Assembly (NCBI GenBank): GCA_016841325.1
Contig: JAENZJ010000008.1
Location: forward strand, 53,368 to 117,367
Length of the DNA: 64,000 nt
Direction: 5' to 3'
DNA from: Thermincola carboxydiphila
Lineage (GTDB): Bacteria; Bacillota; Thermincolia; Thermincolales; UBA2595
Shown here: in pieces, positions 18,381 through 26,323 of the stretch
How the letters are laid out: every line of letters begins with the position of its first letter
How positions within the stretch are numbered: the stretch's first letter is position 1
Notes under the pieces: model-generated
Told to the model about the DNA's origin: nothing
What the model saw: only the letters and a program-made list of their open reading frames with translations
The model's database searches: none
Made by a program: the position numbers and the translations under genes

Positions 18381-18494
18381 CAGGGGTAGATGTGTTCCGG
18401 CAGGCAGAGTCTGTCGTCCGTCGGCCAGCGACCCGCGCAGCGGGAGCTGCTGCCGACGGAGATGTAGCCCGCCGAAGGAACATATCTACCCCTG
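18381..18494. repeat. 114-nt GC-rich fold-back element
   Basis: An 18-bp terminal inverted repeat (18381-18398 with 18477-18494, one wobble) encloses further nested stems: CGGCAGGC with GCCCGCCG (one mismatch), CCGTCGGC with GCCGACGG, and a CCCGC/GCGGG core. The whole folds into one long rod. It begins 14 nt after the fdhA stop in the 284-nt spacer (18224-18507). It may be the FDH terminator, a small RNA, or a copy of a dispersed palindromic element; no second copy was noticed in the window. Confidence 0.7.
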
Positions 18495-18507
18495 TTTATA
18501 TTACATT

Positions 18508-21210
18508 TTAGCTTACTTTTTCCACCTTAACCGCAGCTACCTTGAGCTCAGGTATCTTGGCGATGGAATCGCGCGCTGAGTTTGTCAGGAAGTTAACCGG
18601 TGCTTCCGAGAAGTGGAATGAGGTAAATACCATACCCTGCTGGACCATATCGGTAACCTGTGCTTTAACGGTAATTGAACCGCGGCGTGAACTGACTTTT
18701 ACCAGTTCACCGTCACAGATACTCAGTTTGGCCGCATCTGCAGGATTTATTTCGATAAATTCCTCACTGTAGATGGCATTCAGTCCTTTGGCCCGGCGGG
18801 TCATCGTGCCTGTGTGGTAATGGTACAGGCGGCGTCCCGTATTAAGCACAAACGGGTACTCCTCATCAGGCAGCTCTGCCGGAGGCTCAAAGTCTACCCC
18901 GGTAAACTTGCCCAGGCCGCGGGAGAATTTACCCTCATGCAGGTATTTGGTACCCGGGTGGTCCGCATTGGGACACGGCCACTGCAGGCCTTTTTCCTCA
19001 AGGCGGGCATATGACATACCGGCATACTGCGGAGTAACCTTTGCCACCTCATCAAATATTTCTGAGGCGCTGGCGTACTTATGAGGATATCCCATTGCAG
19101 TAAGGACTTCTGAAATTACTTCCCAGTCAGCTTTTCCTGCCAAAGGCTCAATTGCCTTACGCACACGCTGGACACGCCGTTCGGTATTGGAAAAAGTCCC
19201 ATCTTTTTCGGCAAAACTGGCTCCAGGGAGGACCACATCAGCAAGCATGGCGGTCTCAGTCAGGAAGATGTCCTGAACAACCAGGAATTCCAGGTTTTCT
19301 AGTGCCTGCTGGACATGATTAATATCCGGGTCACTGAGCATGGGGTTCTCACCAAGGATATACATTGCCTTAAGATCACCATGGTGGGCCGCATCCATCA
19401 TCTCACCGACTGTAAGGCCAACTTTGGCCGACTGGGGAATACCCCAGAATTCGGTAAATTTCTGAACATTTTCAGGAACCGTAACACCCTGGTATCCGGG
19501 GAATACATTAGGCAGTGCCGCCATATCGCAGGCGCCCTGGACATTGTTCTGACCCCTCAGGGGATTCACACCACTGCTGGGTTTCCCTATTTGACCTGTC
19601 AGCATAGCCAGGTTGGCTACAGCCAGGACGTTATGGGTACCGGAGGTATGCTGAGTGATACCCATTGTATAGAAGATTGCCGCGTTATCAGCCTTGGCAT
19701 AGGCCCTGGCAATTTCCCTGATAGTCTCTGCCGGGACACCGATTACACCGGCGTAGTTCTCAGGGGTGAAGTTTTCCACAGCTGACTTGAGTTCCTCAAA
19801 ACCTTCTGTCCGGTTGGCCACAAACTCCTTATCATAAAGCCCTTCAGCAATAATTACATTACACATTGTATTGAGCAAAGGAATATTGGCCCCCGGCTTC
19901 AGGGGAACATGCACATCAGCAAGCTTGGCTAATTCAGTTTTCCGCGGGTCAACTACCACGAGTTTGGCCCCACGGCTGACAGCCTTTCTCATCTCAAGAC
20001 TGATAATAGGGTGTGTCTCAGTGGTATTGGAACCGATAACAAAGAGGAAATCACATTCTTTGATTTCTCCAATGGAGTTGGTCATCGCGCCACTCCCAAA
20101 TGCAGTTGCCAGACCGGCAACAGTAGCGGAGTGTCAGAGACGCGCGCAGTGGTCTATATTGTTGGTACCCAAAGCCACCCGTGCCAGTTTGTTCATGAGG
20201 TAGTTTTCCTCATTGGTACAGCGGGCGGAACTGAGTACCCCTATAGCTTCACTGCCATTTTTCTCCTTGATTTCTTTCAGCCTGGAAGCCACATGCCTGA
20301 TGGCTTCATCCCAGGAAACCTCAACAAAATCGCCGTCTTTGCCGCCTTTTTTAATCAGGGGCCTTGTCAGGCGGTCAGAACTGTGAATAAAGTCATAGCC
20401 GAAACGGCCTTTGACACAGAGGTGCCGGCCATTGACCACACTGGTCGGGTTGGAGGTAACACCCACAACCTTTCCGTCCTTAACATTAAGGTCAAAGTTG
20501 CAGCCACAGCCACAATATGGGCAGGTTGTCTTGACCTTTTTAACTTCCCAGGGGCGGGCGATACCCTGCATGTTTTTCTCTGTCAGGGCCCCGACCGGGC
20601 AAACGGCAACACAACTGCCGCAGCTTACACAGCCGGCTTCTTTCTCACCCAGTCCCAGTTCCAGGGCCGGGCTCACTTTGGTAGTAAAACCGCGGGAGAC
20701 AAAATCAACCACATTCCGTCCCACTATCTCGGCACAGACCCGGACACATTTGCCGCAGAGAATACATTTATTTACATCCCTGGTAATGACAGCACTGGAT
20801 TCATCAACCGGTACATTGGTCTGTTCTCCGACGAAAGTGGTCTTTTTCAGTCCATACCTGTATGCATAATCAGCCAGCCGGCAGTCGCCGAACTTCTGGC
20901 AGGTCATGCAGTCCTGCGGGTGGTTGGCCAGGAGCAGGTCCAGTATCGTCCGCCGTGCTTCCACCACGGCTTCTGATTCAGTTTCCACTTCCATGCCCTC
21001 AGTAACCGTAGTTACACATGAAGGCGGAAGATTACGCCAGCCCTTTATTTCGACCACACATATCCGGCAGGCCCCAGGCCTGGACAGCTCAGGATCATGA
21101 CAGAAGGTTGGAATATCTATCCCCATCTGCCGGGCAGCTTCCAGAACAGTTATCCCTGCCGGGACCGTTACCTTCTGGCCGTCTATGGTAAGGGTTACGT
21201 TGTCTGCCAT
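18508..21210 (-). CDS. fdhA: Selenocysteine formate dehydrogenase catalytic subunit FdhA with NuoG-like N-terminus
   Basis: 900 residues once the UGA at 20134-20136 (codon 359) is read as Sec; without it the gene seems split in two. Oxidises formate (or reduces CO2) at a bis-pterin Mo/W centre. Order of domains: [2Fe-2S] (TFCHDPELSRPGACRICVVE), His-ligated cluster (HPQDCMTC..GDC), two [4Fe-4S] (CILCGKCVRVC, CVSCGSCVAVCPVG), the FdhF-type [4Fe-4S] (CPYCGCGC), then DHCARL-U-HSATVAGL, exactly the E. coli FdhF active-site context, and the pterin-binding domains to the C-terminus. ATG at 21210, GGAGGGG upstream. Last gene of the five-gene operon; NuoE/NuoF partners imply NAD(H) coupling, possibly electron-bifurcating (inference). 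Confidence 0.97.
20091..20136 (-). promoter_or_regulatory. Sec UGA and SECIS hairpin in fdhA
   Basis: UGA at 20136-20134. Downstream, CACUCC (20133-20128) pairs with GGAGUG (20096-20091), and an apical stem GUUGCC / GGCAAC (20121-20116 / 20110-20105) closes the loop GGUCU. The same GGUCU apical loop occurs in the E. coli fdhF SECIS as I recall it, which SelB binds. Confidence 0.92.
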
Positions 21211-21228
21211 ATCAGCTTCCCCTCCTTC

Positions 21229-22164
21229 CTATTTTTTCAGTGCATTGATTTTTTCCACAATCGGGCCGATACCAAGGGCTTCTTCCCATGATACCTCAAC
21301 AAATTCGCCGTCCTTGTTGACCAGCGGCAGGTCTGTTTTGTCAGGGTTCTTCATGAACTCGGTACCCAGCCGCCCTTTCAGGCACAGAGGCCTTCCAGCA
21401 GAAGGGTTTTTGGCAGTAACGCCAACTACCTTTCCGTTCTTGTAATTAACATCGAACTTGCATCCGGATTCACAGAAGGTGCAGGTAACTTCCTCCTTTT
21501 CCAACTCCCAGGTGCGTCCTTTACCCATCATGTTCCGGTCGGAAAGGGCCCCGACAGGACATACTGTGACACAGCGATTGCAGTAGACACAGGCAGAATC
21601 CTTCAGCTCCGTATCCATGAAAGTAGCTATCTTGGTATTAAAGCCCCTGAAGGCATAGTCAATTACATTCCTGTCAGCAACAGCCCTGCAAATGGCAACA
21701 CATTTTCCGCAAAGGATGCACTTGTTGGGATCCCTGTAAATATAAGGATTACTGTCATCAACTGCAAACTGTTTTTTCTCACCCTCATACGGGGTTGGAC
21801 TGGTAACCCCGTAGCGGTAGGCATAATCCTGAAGTTTACAGTCGCCACTCTTCTCACAGGTCATGCAATCCAGAGGATGATTGGCAACCAGCAGTTCAAG
21901 GATAGTCTTCCGGGCCTCAATAACCGCAGGAGATTCAGTCTCTACTTCCATGCCCTCGGCAACAGTTGTCACACATGAAGGTGGCAGGTTTCTCCAGCCC
22001 TTAATTTCCACAACACATATACGGCATGCACCGGGTGCTGTCAGATCCTTTTCATGACAGAAAGTCGGCACCGAATAACCGCACATTTCCGCTGCCTCAA
22101 GAACCGTAATTCCTGAAGGTACGGTAACCTTTTGCCCGTTTATGGTTAAAGTAATATTGGCCAT
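21229..22164 (-). CDS. FdhA/NuoG-like electron-transfer protein lacking the catalytic domain
   Basis: 311 residues, closely similar to the first third of FdhA next door. It has the [2Fe-2S] set (TFCHEKDLTAPGACRICVVE), His-ligated cluster (HPLDCMTCEKSGDC), two [4Fe-4S] motifs (CILCGKCVAIC, CVYCNRCVTVCPVG) and a pterin-oxidoreductase-type [4Fe-4S] motif (CTFCESGC..LCLKGRLG), then stops (TAG) at EALGIGPIVEKINALKK where FdhA enters its catalytic domain. It probably carries electrons between NuoF-like and FdhA subunits. ATG at 22164, between nuoF-like and fdhA (18-nt gap). It looks like an old duplication of the fdhA 5' end. The stop is TAG, so no Sec read-through. Confidence 0.9.
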   Translation of the reverse strand: MANITLTINGQKVTVPSGITVLEAAEMCGYSVPTFCHEKDLTAPGACRICVVEIKGWRNLPPSCVTTVAEGMEVETESPAVIEARKTILELLVANHPLDCMTCEKSGDCKLQDYAYRYGVTSPTPYEGEKKQFAVDDSNPYIYRDPNKCILCGKCVAICRAVADRNVIDYAFRGFNTKIATFMDTELKDSACVYCNRCVTVCPVGALSDRNMMGKGRTWELEKEEVTCTFCESGCKFDVNYKNGKVVGVTAKNPSAGRPLCLKGRLGTEFMKNPDKTDLPLVNKDGEFVEVSWEEALGIGPIVEKINALKK

Positions 22165-22178
22165 AATTAAGCCCCCCT

Positions 22179-23972
22179 CTAACCTTTAACGATGGCGTTA
22201 AATTTGCATTTTTCGATACAGCTTCCACATTTGATACACTTGGAAGTATCGATTTCATGAGGTTCTTTTTTCTCACCGGTAATTGCTCCAACCGGGCAGA
22301 CACGGGCACAAGCGCCACAGCCTTTACAATTTTCGGCAACAATTTTATATTCCAGCAGGGCTGTACAAACACCTGCAGGACACTTCTTGTCATTTATATG
22401 GGCCTCATATTCATGGCGGAAATACCTGAGAGTAGCCAGAACCGGGTTGGGAGCCGTCTGTCCCAAGCCGCAGAGAGCAGTATTCTTAATAACTGCACCC
22501 AAGGTTTCCAGGGTAGTGATGTCTTCAGGGACACCGTTACCGTCACAGATCTTCTGGAGGATTTCCAGCATCCTTTTGGTACCCTCACGGCACGGTGTAC
22601 ATTTGCCGCAGGACTCCTTCTGGGTAAAGTTAAGGAAGAATCTGGCCACATCAACCATACATGAGGTCTCGTCCATAACCACAAGACCACCGGAACCCAT
22701 CATAGCACCGAGGGCTATCAGGGAATCATAGTCAACCGGGGTATCCAGGTGTTCTTCAGGAATACATCCTCCTGACGGGCCGCCTATCTGGACAGCCTTG
22801 AACTTCTTATCTTCCATGATACCGCCGCCGATATCAAAAATGATCTCCCTCAGGCTAATACCCATGGGAACTTCAGCCAAACCGGTGTTCCTCAGTTTCC
22901 CGGTAAGGGCAAACACCTTGGTACCCTTGCTGTTTTCTGTCCCCATACTGGCAAACTTTTCAGCGCCATGGAGGAAAATAACCGGTACATTGGCATATGT
23001 CTCCACATTGTTGATATTTGACGGTTTTTCCCAAAGACCCTTGACTGCCGGGAAGGGCGGTCTCGGATTAGGCATGCCGCGGGAACCCTCGATAGAAGCC
23101 ATCAGGGCTGTCTCTTCACCACATACGAAAGCTCCGGCGCCCTCTTTGATGTGCAGGCGGCAGCTGAAGCCGGTACCCAGAATATTGTCACCCAGGAGGC
23201 CCAGTTCCTCAGCCTGGGCAATAGCTACCTTCAGTCGCTTGATGGCAAGGGGATACTCGGCACGGACATAGATATAACCTTCATCTGCACCGATAGCATA
23301 AGCACCAATCAGCATGCCTTCGAGCACACTGTGGGGGTCGCCTTCAAGGACACTCCGGTCCATAAAGGCACCGGGGTCGCCTTCATCAGCATTACAAATA
23401 ATGTATTTCTTAGGCCCGGGGGATTTGGACGCAAATTCCCATTTGAGACCTGTCGGGAAACCACCGCCGCCGCGACCCCTCAGACCTGATTTTTTCATTT
23501 CCTCAATAACCTGCTGGGGAGTCATGGTTGTCAGGGCTTTGGCAAGACCCTCATAACCGTCCCTCGCAATATATTCCTGGATATGCTCAGGGTCAATATG
23601 CCCGCAGTTCCTGAGGGCAACCCTATGCTGTTTTCTGTAGAAAGCAATATCTTTATAAGAAGGTACCTGTTCCTCAGTAAGCGGGGCTTTAAATAACAGC
23701 CTCTGTACTATCCGGCCTTTAACCAGGTGTTCGGAAACAATCTCAGCAATATCATCAACCTGTACCTGGCAGTAAAAAGTACCTTCAGGGTAAACAATAA
23801 CAATCGGACCCATTTCACAAAAGCCGTGACACCCAGTCTCAACGACTTTTATTTCTTTGTCCAGATTCTGCTTTGCCAGTTCGTCAACTATGGCCTCCTG
23901 TATCTTCTTTGACCCTGAAGACACACAGCCCGTACCGCCGCAAACCAGCACGTGAGCACGATATAACTGCAT
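22179..23972 (-). CDS. NuoF/HydB-like NAD(H)- and FMN-binding subunit
   Basis: 597 residues. Order: thioredoxin-like [2Fe-2S] domain (CGGTGCVSSGSKK.., TGCHGFCEMGP, residues 1-110), the NuoF core with FMN/NADH loops (GLRGRGGGGFPTGLKW, NADEGDPGAFMDR), SLBB fold, the ESCGKCTPCREG [4Fe-4S] site, and a C-terminal two-cluster ferredoxin (CKGCGACARVCPVG, CIKCGSCIEKCKFNA). This is the layout of HydB of bifurcating hydrogenases and of the matching subunit in NAD(P)-dependent formate dehydrogenases. It is the diaphorase arm of the FDH complex. ATG at 23972 has GGAGGG upstream. NADH rather than NADPH use is inferred from family, not shown. Confidence 0.96.
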   Translation of the reverse strand: MQLYRAHVLVCGGTGCVSSGSKKIQEAIVDELAKQNLDKEIKVVETGCHGFCEMGPIVIVYPEGTFYCQVQVDDIAEIVSEHLVKGRIVQRLLFKAPLTEEQVPSYKDIAFYRKQHRVALRNCGHIDPEHIQEYIARDGYEGLAKALTTMTPQQVIEEMKKSGLRGRGGGGFPTGLKWEFASKSPGPKKYIICNADEGDPGAFMDRSVLEGDPHSVLEGMLIGAYAIGADEGYIYVRAEYPLAIKRLKVAIAQAEELGLLGDNILGTGFSCRLHIKEGAGAFVCGEETALMASIEGSRGMPNPRPPFPAVKGLWEKPSNINNVETYANVPVIFLHGAEKFASMGTENSKGTKVFALTGKLRNTGLAEVPMGISLREIIFDIGGGIMEDKKFKAVQIGGPSGGCIPEEHLDTPVDYDSLIALGAMMGSGGLVVMDETSCMVDVARFFLNFTQKESCGKCTPCREGTKRMLEILQKICDGNGVPEDITTLETLGAVIKNTALCGLGQTAPNPVLATLRYFRHEYEAHINDKKCPAGVCTALLEYKIVAENCKGCGACARVCPVGAITGEKKEPHEIDTSKCIKCGSCIEKCKFNAIVKG

Positions 23973-24000
23973 TTAAAAATTCCCTCCTCTCTCCCAAAAT

Positions 24001-24369
24001 TTAATCAAGCTTGGCTACAACGAGGTCATCAACTATCTGACCGTTAATTACATGGGAACTGAATATTCTCGTTACATCCTGGGGCTTAACGTTGCCATAG
24101 GTAATTCTTTTTTCCCCGGGGCGGACGACATCTACCAGGACCTCTTTTTCACACATACCGATACAACCGGTCTGAGTAACCCTTACATCGGCTAATTCCC
24201 TCTTGTTGAGTTCTTCAAGGATGGCACTCATTACTTCCCTGGCACCGGCAGCGATACCGCAGGTTCCCATCCCGACAATTATTTCAACACCCTGACCGGC
24301 ACGAATACCGGTCAGCGCCTTGGCTTCTTCCTTAAGGCGCTTAAGGTCTTCGGCACTTTTAATCACCAA
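24001..24369 (-). CDS. Thioredoxin-like [2Fe-2S] ferredoxin
   Basis: 122 residues of the (2Fe-2S) thioredoxin-like ferredoxin family that accompanies NuoE/NuoF modules in bifurcating hydrogenases and formate dehydrogenases. The four cluster cysteines appear as two pairs: GMGTCGIAAGA (one Cys, first pair degenerate) and TGCIGMCEKEVLV. The first half starts SAEDLKRLKEEAKAL. TTG at 24369 (or GTG at 24366) follows GGAGGTG. It sits between nuoE-like and nuoF-like genes with short gaps. Only three cysteines are obvious in the sequence, so cluster type should be treated with care. It likely passes electrons within the FDH complex. Confidence 0.88.
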   Translation of the reverse strand: MVIKSAEDLKRLKEEAKALTGIRAGQGVEIIVGMGTCGIAAGAREVMSAILEELNKRELADVRVTQTGCIGMCEKEVLVDVVRPGEKRITYGNVKPQDVTRIFSSHVINGQIVDDLVVAKLD

Positions 24370-24416
24370 GGGTCACCTCCTTAATTAATAGGATGATTCC
24401 AATTTACTTGTACTGT

Positions 24417-24902
24417 TTACTTGTACTGTTCGAGTAAAGGTGCAACTTTGTCCGGAGTTAAACGGCCGTGGGTATCATCATTAACCATCATAACGGGAGC
24501 CAGGCCGCAGGCGCCCAGACAGGCAACTGATTCGAAAGTATACCTGAGGTCTTCGGTTGTTTCACCATCTTTGATCCCAACGGCCTTGGTAACTGCTTCC
24601 ACAATTTTGGCGCCGCCGCGCACATGGCACGCAGTCCCGAGGCATACCCGGATAATATTGCGACCCCTGGGATTCAGGTGGAACTGGGCATAAAAAGTAA
24701 CTACACCGTAAATCTTGCTCACCGGGATCCGCAGCCTTGCGGAAATCTCCTTGAGCACCTCTGCAGGCAGGTATCCGTAGATGTCCTGAGCCGCCTGGAG
24801 AACAGGTATTAAAGCTCCTTTTTTACCCTCATACTTGGCAAACACCTTTTCCAGTTCAAGGGCCTCGTTTGATTTGGGTTCCTCACATTTACACTGACAC
24901 AT
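24417..24902 (-). CDS. NuoE/HydC-like [2Fe-2S] subunit
   Basis: 161 residues from the ATG at 24902 (GGAGGG upstream; a longer frame to 25055 has no such site and runs into the promoter region). NuoE family: IPVLQAAQDIYGYLP, VSKIYGVVTFYAQF, then the cluster cysteines CLGTACHVRGG and CLGACGLAPVM. The N-terminus has a short MCQCKC cysteine cluster, unusual for NuoE. It is the first gene of the FDH operon. Partner of the NuoF-like subunit. The 3' end carries a 13-bp tandem duplication that repeats its own last codons and stop. Confidence 0.95.
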   Translation of the reverse strand: MCQCKCEEPKSNEALELEKVFAKYEGKKGALIPVLQAAQDIYGYLPAEVLKEISARLRIPVSKIYGVVTFYAQFHLNPRGRNIIRVCLGTACHVRGGAKIVEAVTKAVGIKDGETTEDLRYTFESVACLGACGLAPVMMVNDDTHGRLTPDKVAPLLEQYK

Positions 24903-24994
24903 GATTCCTTTCCCTCCTTCCTTAAATCTTTCGTTTATTATTGGATATAGAATTGTGAAGGTAAATAGCAGAAAACAAGGGTAACAGTAAAGTA

Positions 24995-25038
24995 TTTGAC
25001 AAAAAAACCGCGATTCCTGCCAAAGCTGTCTCAATTTT
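24995..25038. repeat. Direct repeat copy 1 in FDH/sensor divergent promoter region
   Basis: Pattern TTTGACAAA-N9-ATTCCTGCCA-N5-GTC-N-CAATTTT. The same pattern with the same spacing recurs at 25233. Both copies lie in the 511-nt spacer (24903-25413) between the FDH operon and the sensor module; nothing else there could be called with confidence. Confidence 0.75.
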
Positions 25039-25232
25039 TTGAATATACCGGCCAAGCCTAGCAGGAAATCTCAAAATGGTATAGAAATACTTCATAAATT
25101 GGAAAACATTCCATATTCACCGGGAAACAACACATTAAATGGGTATCGTAACTTTAAATGATAATTACGAAATGGGAAATTATACTTTTGTCCGGTGTAA
25201 GTTGTCATTGTGTAAGTTATCCTTTTAGTTGA

Positions 25233-25276
25233 TTTGACAAATCTCGTAAAATTCCTGCCAGAAAAGTCCCAATTTT
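25233..25276. repeat. Direct repeat copy 2 in FDH/sensor divergent promoter region
   Basis: Second copy of the pattern, 238 bp from the first. The three conserved blocks (9, 10 and 7 bp, plus GTC) are identical and the spacers differ, which argues for selected contacts rather than a recent duplication. Confidence 0.75.
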
Positions 25277-25413
25277 GCGACTAGTCCCCTCTAACACTAT
25301 TCCTAAAAGGATTATCCGAAAACAGCAAGAAAATAATATGTACGGGACTTATACTGAATGTAGTACTCTACTAATGAGGAACCAGATTCCCGACATTTTG
25401 AGGGGGGACTAAC

Positions 25414-25788
25414 TTGAACCTGCGAGAACTGTGCAAACTTCTTGAAGCTAAAATGCACTGCTGTGAGGAATTGCTGGAAAAGGAGATTACCTATGTTTGT
25501 GCCGGTGACCTGATGAGTGATATCCTGATGTTTTCTGAACCTAATGCGCTTCTGGTTACCGGATTGGTTAACATCCAGGTAATCAGGACCGCAGAGATGC
25601 TTGATATCTCGGCCGTACTATTTATTCGCGGTAAAACCCCAACTGATGAGATGCTTGAACTGGCCAAAACCAAAGGTATCCCTCTGCTGACCACAGACCA
25701 TACGTTTTATTTAAGCTGCGGACTCCTCTATGAAGCCGGCTTAAAAAATGCTCCTATGAAAACAGATAAAAACGAATTAAAATACTGA
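25414..25788 (+). CDS. DRTGG-domain protein (first copy)
   Basis: 124 residues, a single DRTGG domain: NALLVTGLVNIQVIRTAEMLDISAVLFIRGKTP then ELAKTKGIPLLTT. DRTGG domains occur between CBS domains and in Pta-type proteins and probably bind a nucleotide or other small ligand. TTG at 25414 behind GGGGGG. First gene of a five-gene plus-strand module divergent from the FDH operon; a second, shorter DRTGG gene lies three genes on. A conserved Cys pair (HCCEELL) sits near residue 16. Ligand and partner are unknown; a redox- or nucleotide-sensing role is an inference from the neighbours. Confidence 0.88.
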   Translation: MNLRELCKLLEAKMHCCEELLEKEITYVCAGDLMSDILMFSEPNALLVTGLVNIQVIRTAEMLDISAVLFIRGKTPTDEMLELAKTKGIPLLTTDHTFYLSCGLLYEAGLKNAPMKTDKNELKY

Positions 25789-25867
25789 AAATAAGCTAAT
25801 CAGCGACTAAAAAGATAAATAATCAGATCACCGGTTTCAAAGGTCCGGTTACGAAAGGATAGTTAAA

Positions 25868-26314
25868 TTGGAAAAAGGCAAAAAACCGGTATCCAAAGAC
25901 ATCAAACATGAATATCCCATCAGGGGAATGGACTTTGTTGCTGCCGGGGAAGCCTCCAGCAATATTAAACATACCCTGCAGCTGATTGGATTTGCCCCTG
26001 CCATTATCCGCAGGGCAGCTATTGCTGCCTATGAATCAGAGATGAACATCGTCATCCACGCCACGGAGGGCACCCTGAAAACCACTATCAGCCCGGAGCG
26101 AATAGAAATTATTGCAGCCGATACCGGCCCCGGCATTCCTGACATCGAGCTGGCCATGCGGGAAGGATACTCCACCGCACCTGACCACATCCGTGAAATG
26201 GGTTTTGGAGCCGGAATGGGTCTTCCCAATATTAAGAATGTTTCTGATGAATTTACACTTGATTCAACTTTTGGTAAGGGCACAACATTGAAAGTGGTCA
26301 TTTATAACCAATAA
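25868..26314 (+). CDS. RsbW-like ATP-binding protein (anti-sigma/serine kinase type)
   Basis: 148 residues with a GHKL/HATPase_c fold of the RsbW/SpoIIAB type. ATP-lid boxes are clear: the N box EMNIVIHA, G1 ADTGPGIPDIE, and G2 GFGAGMGLPNIK, ending in GKGTTLKVVI. There is no phospho-acceptor His domain, so it would phosphorylate or bind a partner rather than autophosphorylate. TTG at 25868 has AAAGGA upstream. It sits between a DRTGG gene and a hydrogenase-like gene. Its target is not evident: no STAS antagonist is adjacent, unlike in classical sigma-B systems, so the output may run through the FDH complex or an unlinked regulator. Confidence 0.9.
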   Translation: MEKGKKPVSKDIKHEYPIRGMDFVAAGEASSNIKHTLQLIGFAPAIIRRAAIAAYESEMNIVIHATEGTLKTTISPERIEIIAADTGPGIPDIELAMREGYSTAPDHIREMGFGAGMGLPNIKNVSDEFTLDSTFGKGTTLKVVIYNQ

Positions 26315-26323
26315 CAGTCTGGA

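Noticed and set aside
20085..20136. Apparent gene boundary inside fdhA (two ORFs)
   Set aside because: The stop is UGA in the exact Sec motif with a SECIS hairpin; the two frames belong to one gene.
21229..21245. Possible Sec read-through at the end of the truncated FdhA-like gene
   Set aside because: Its stop is TAG, not UGA, and the next frame is the fdhA leader.
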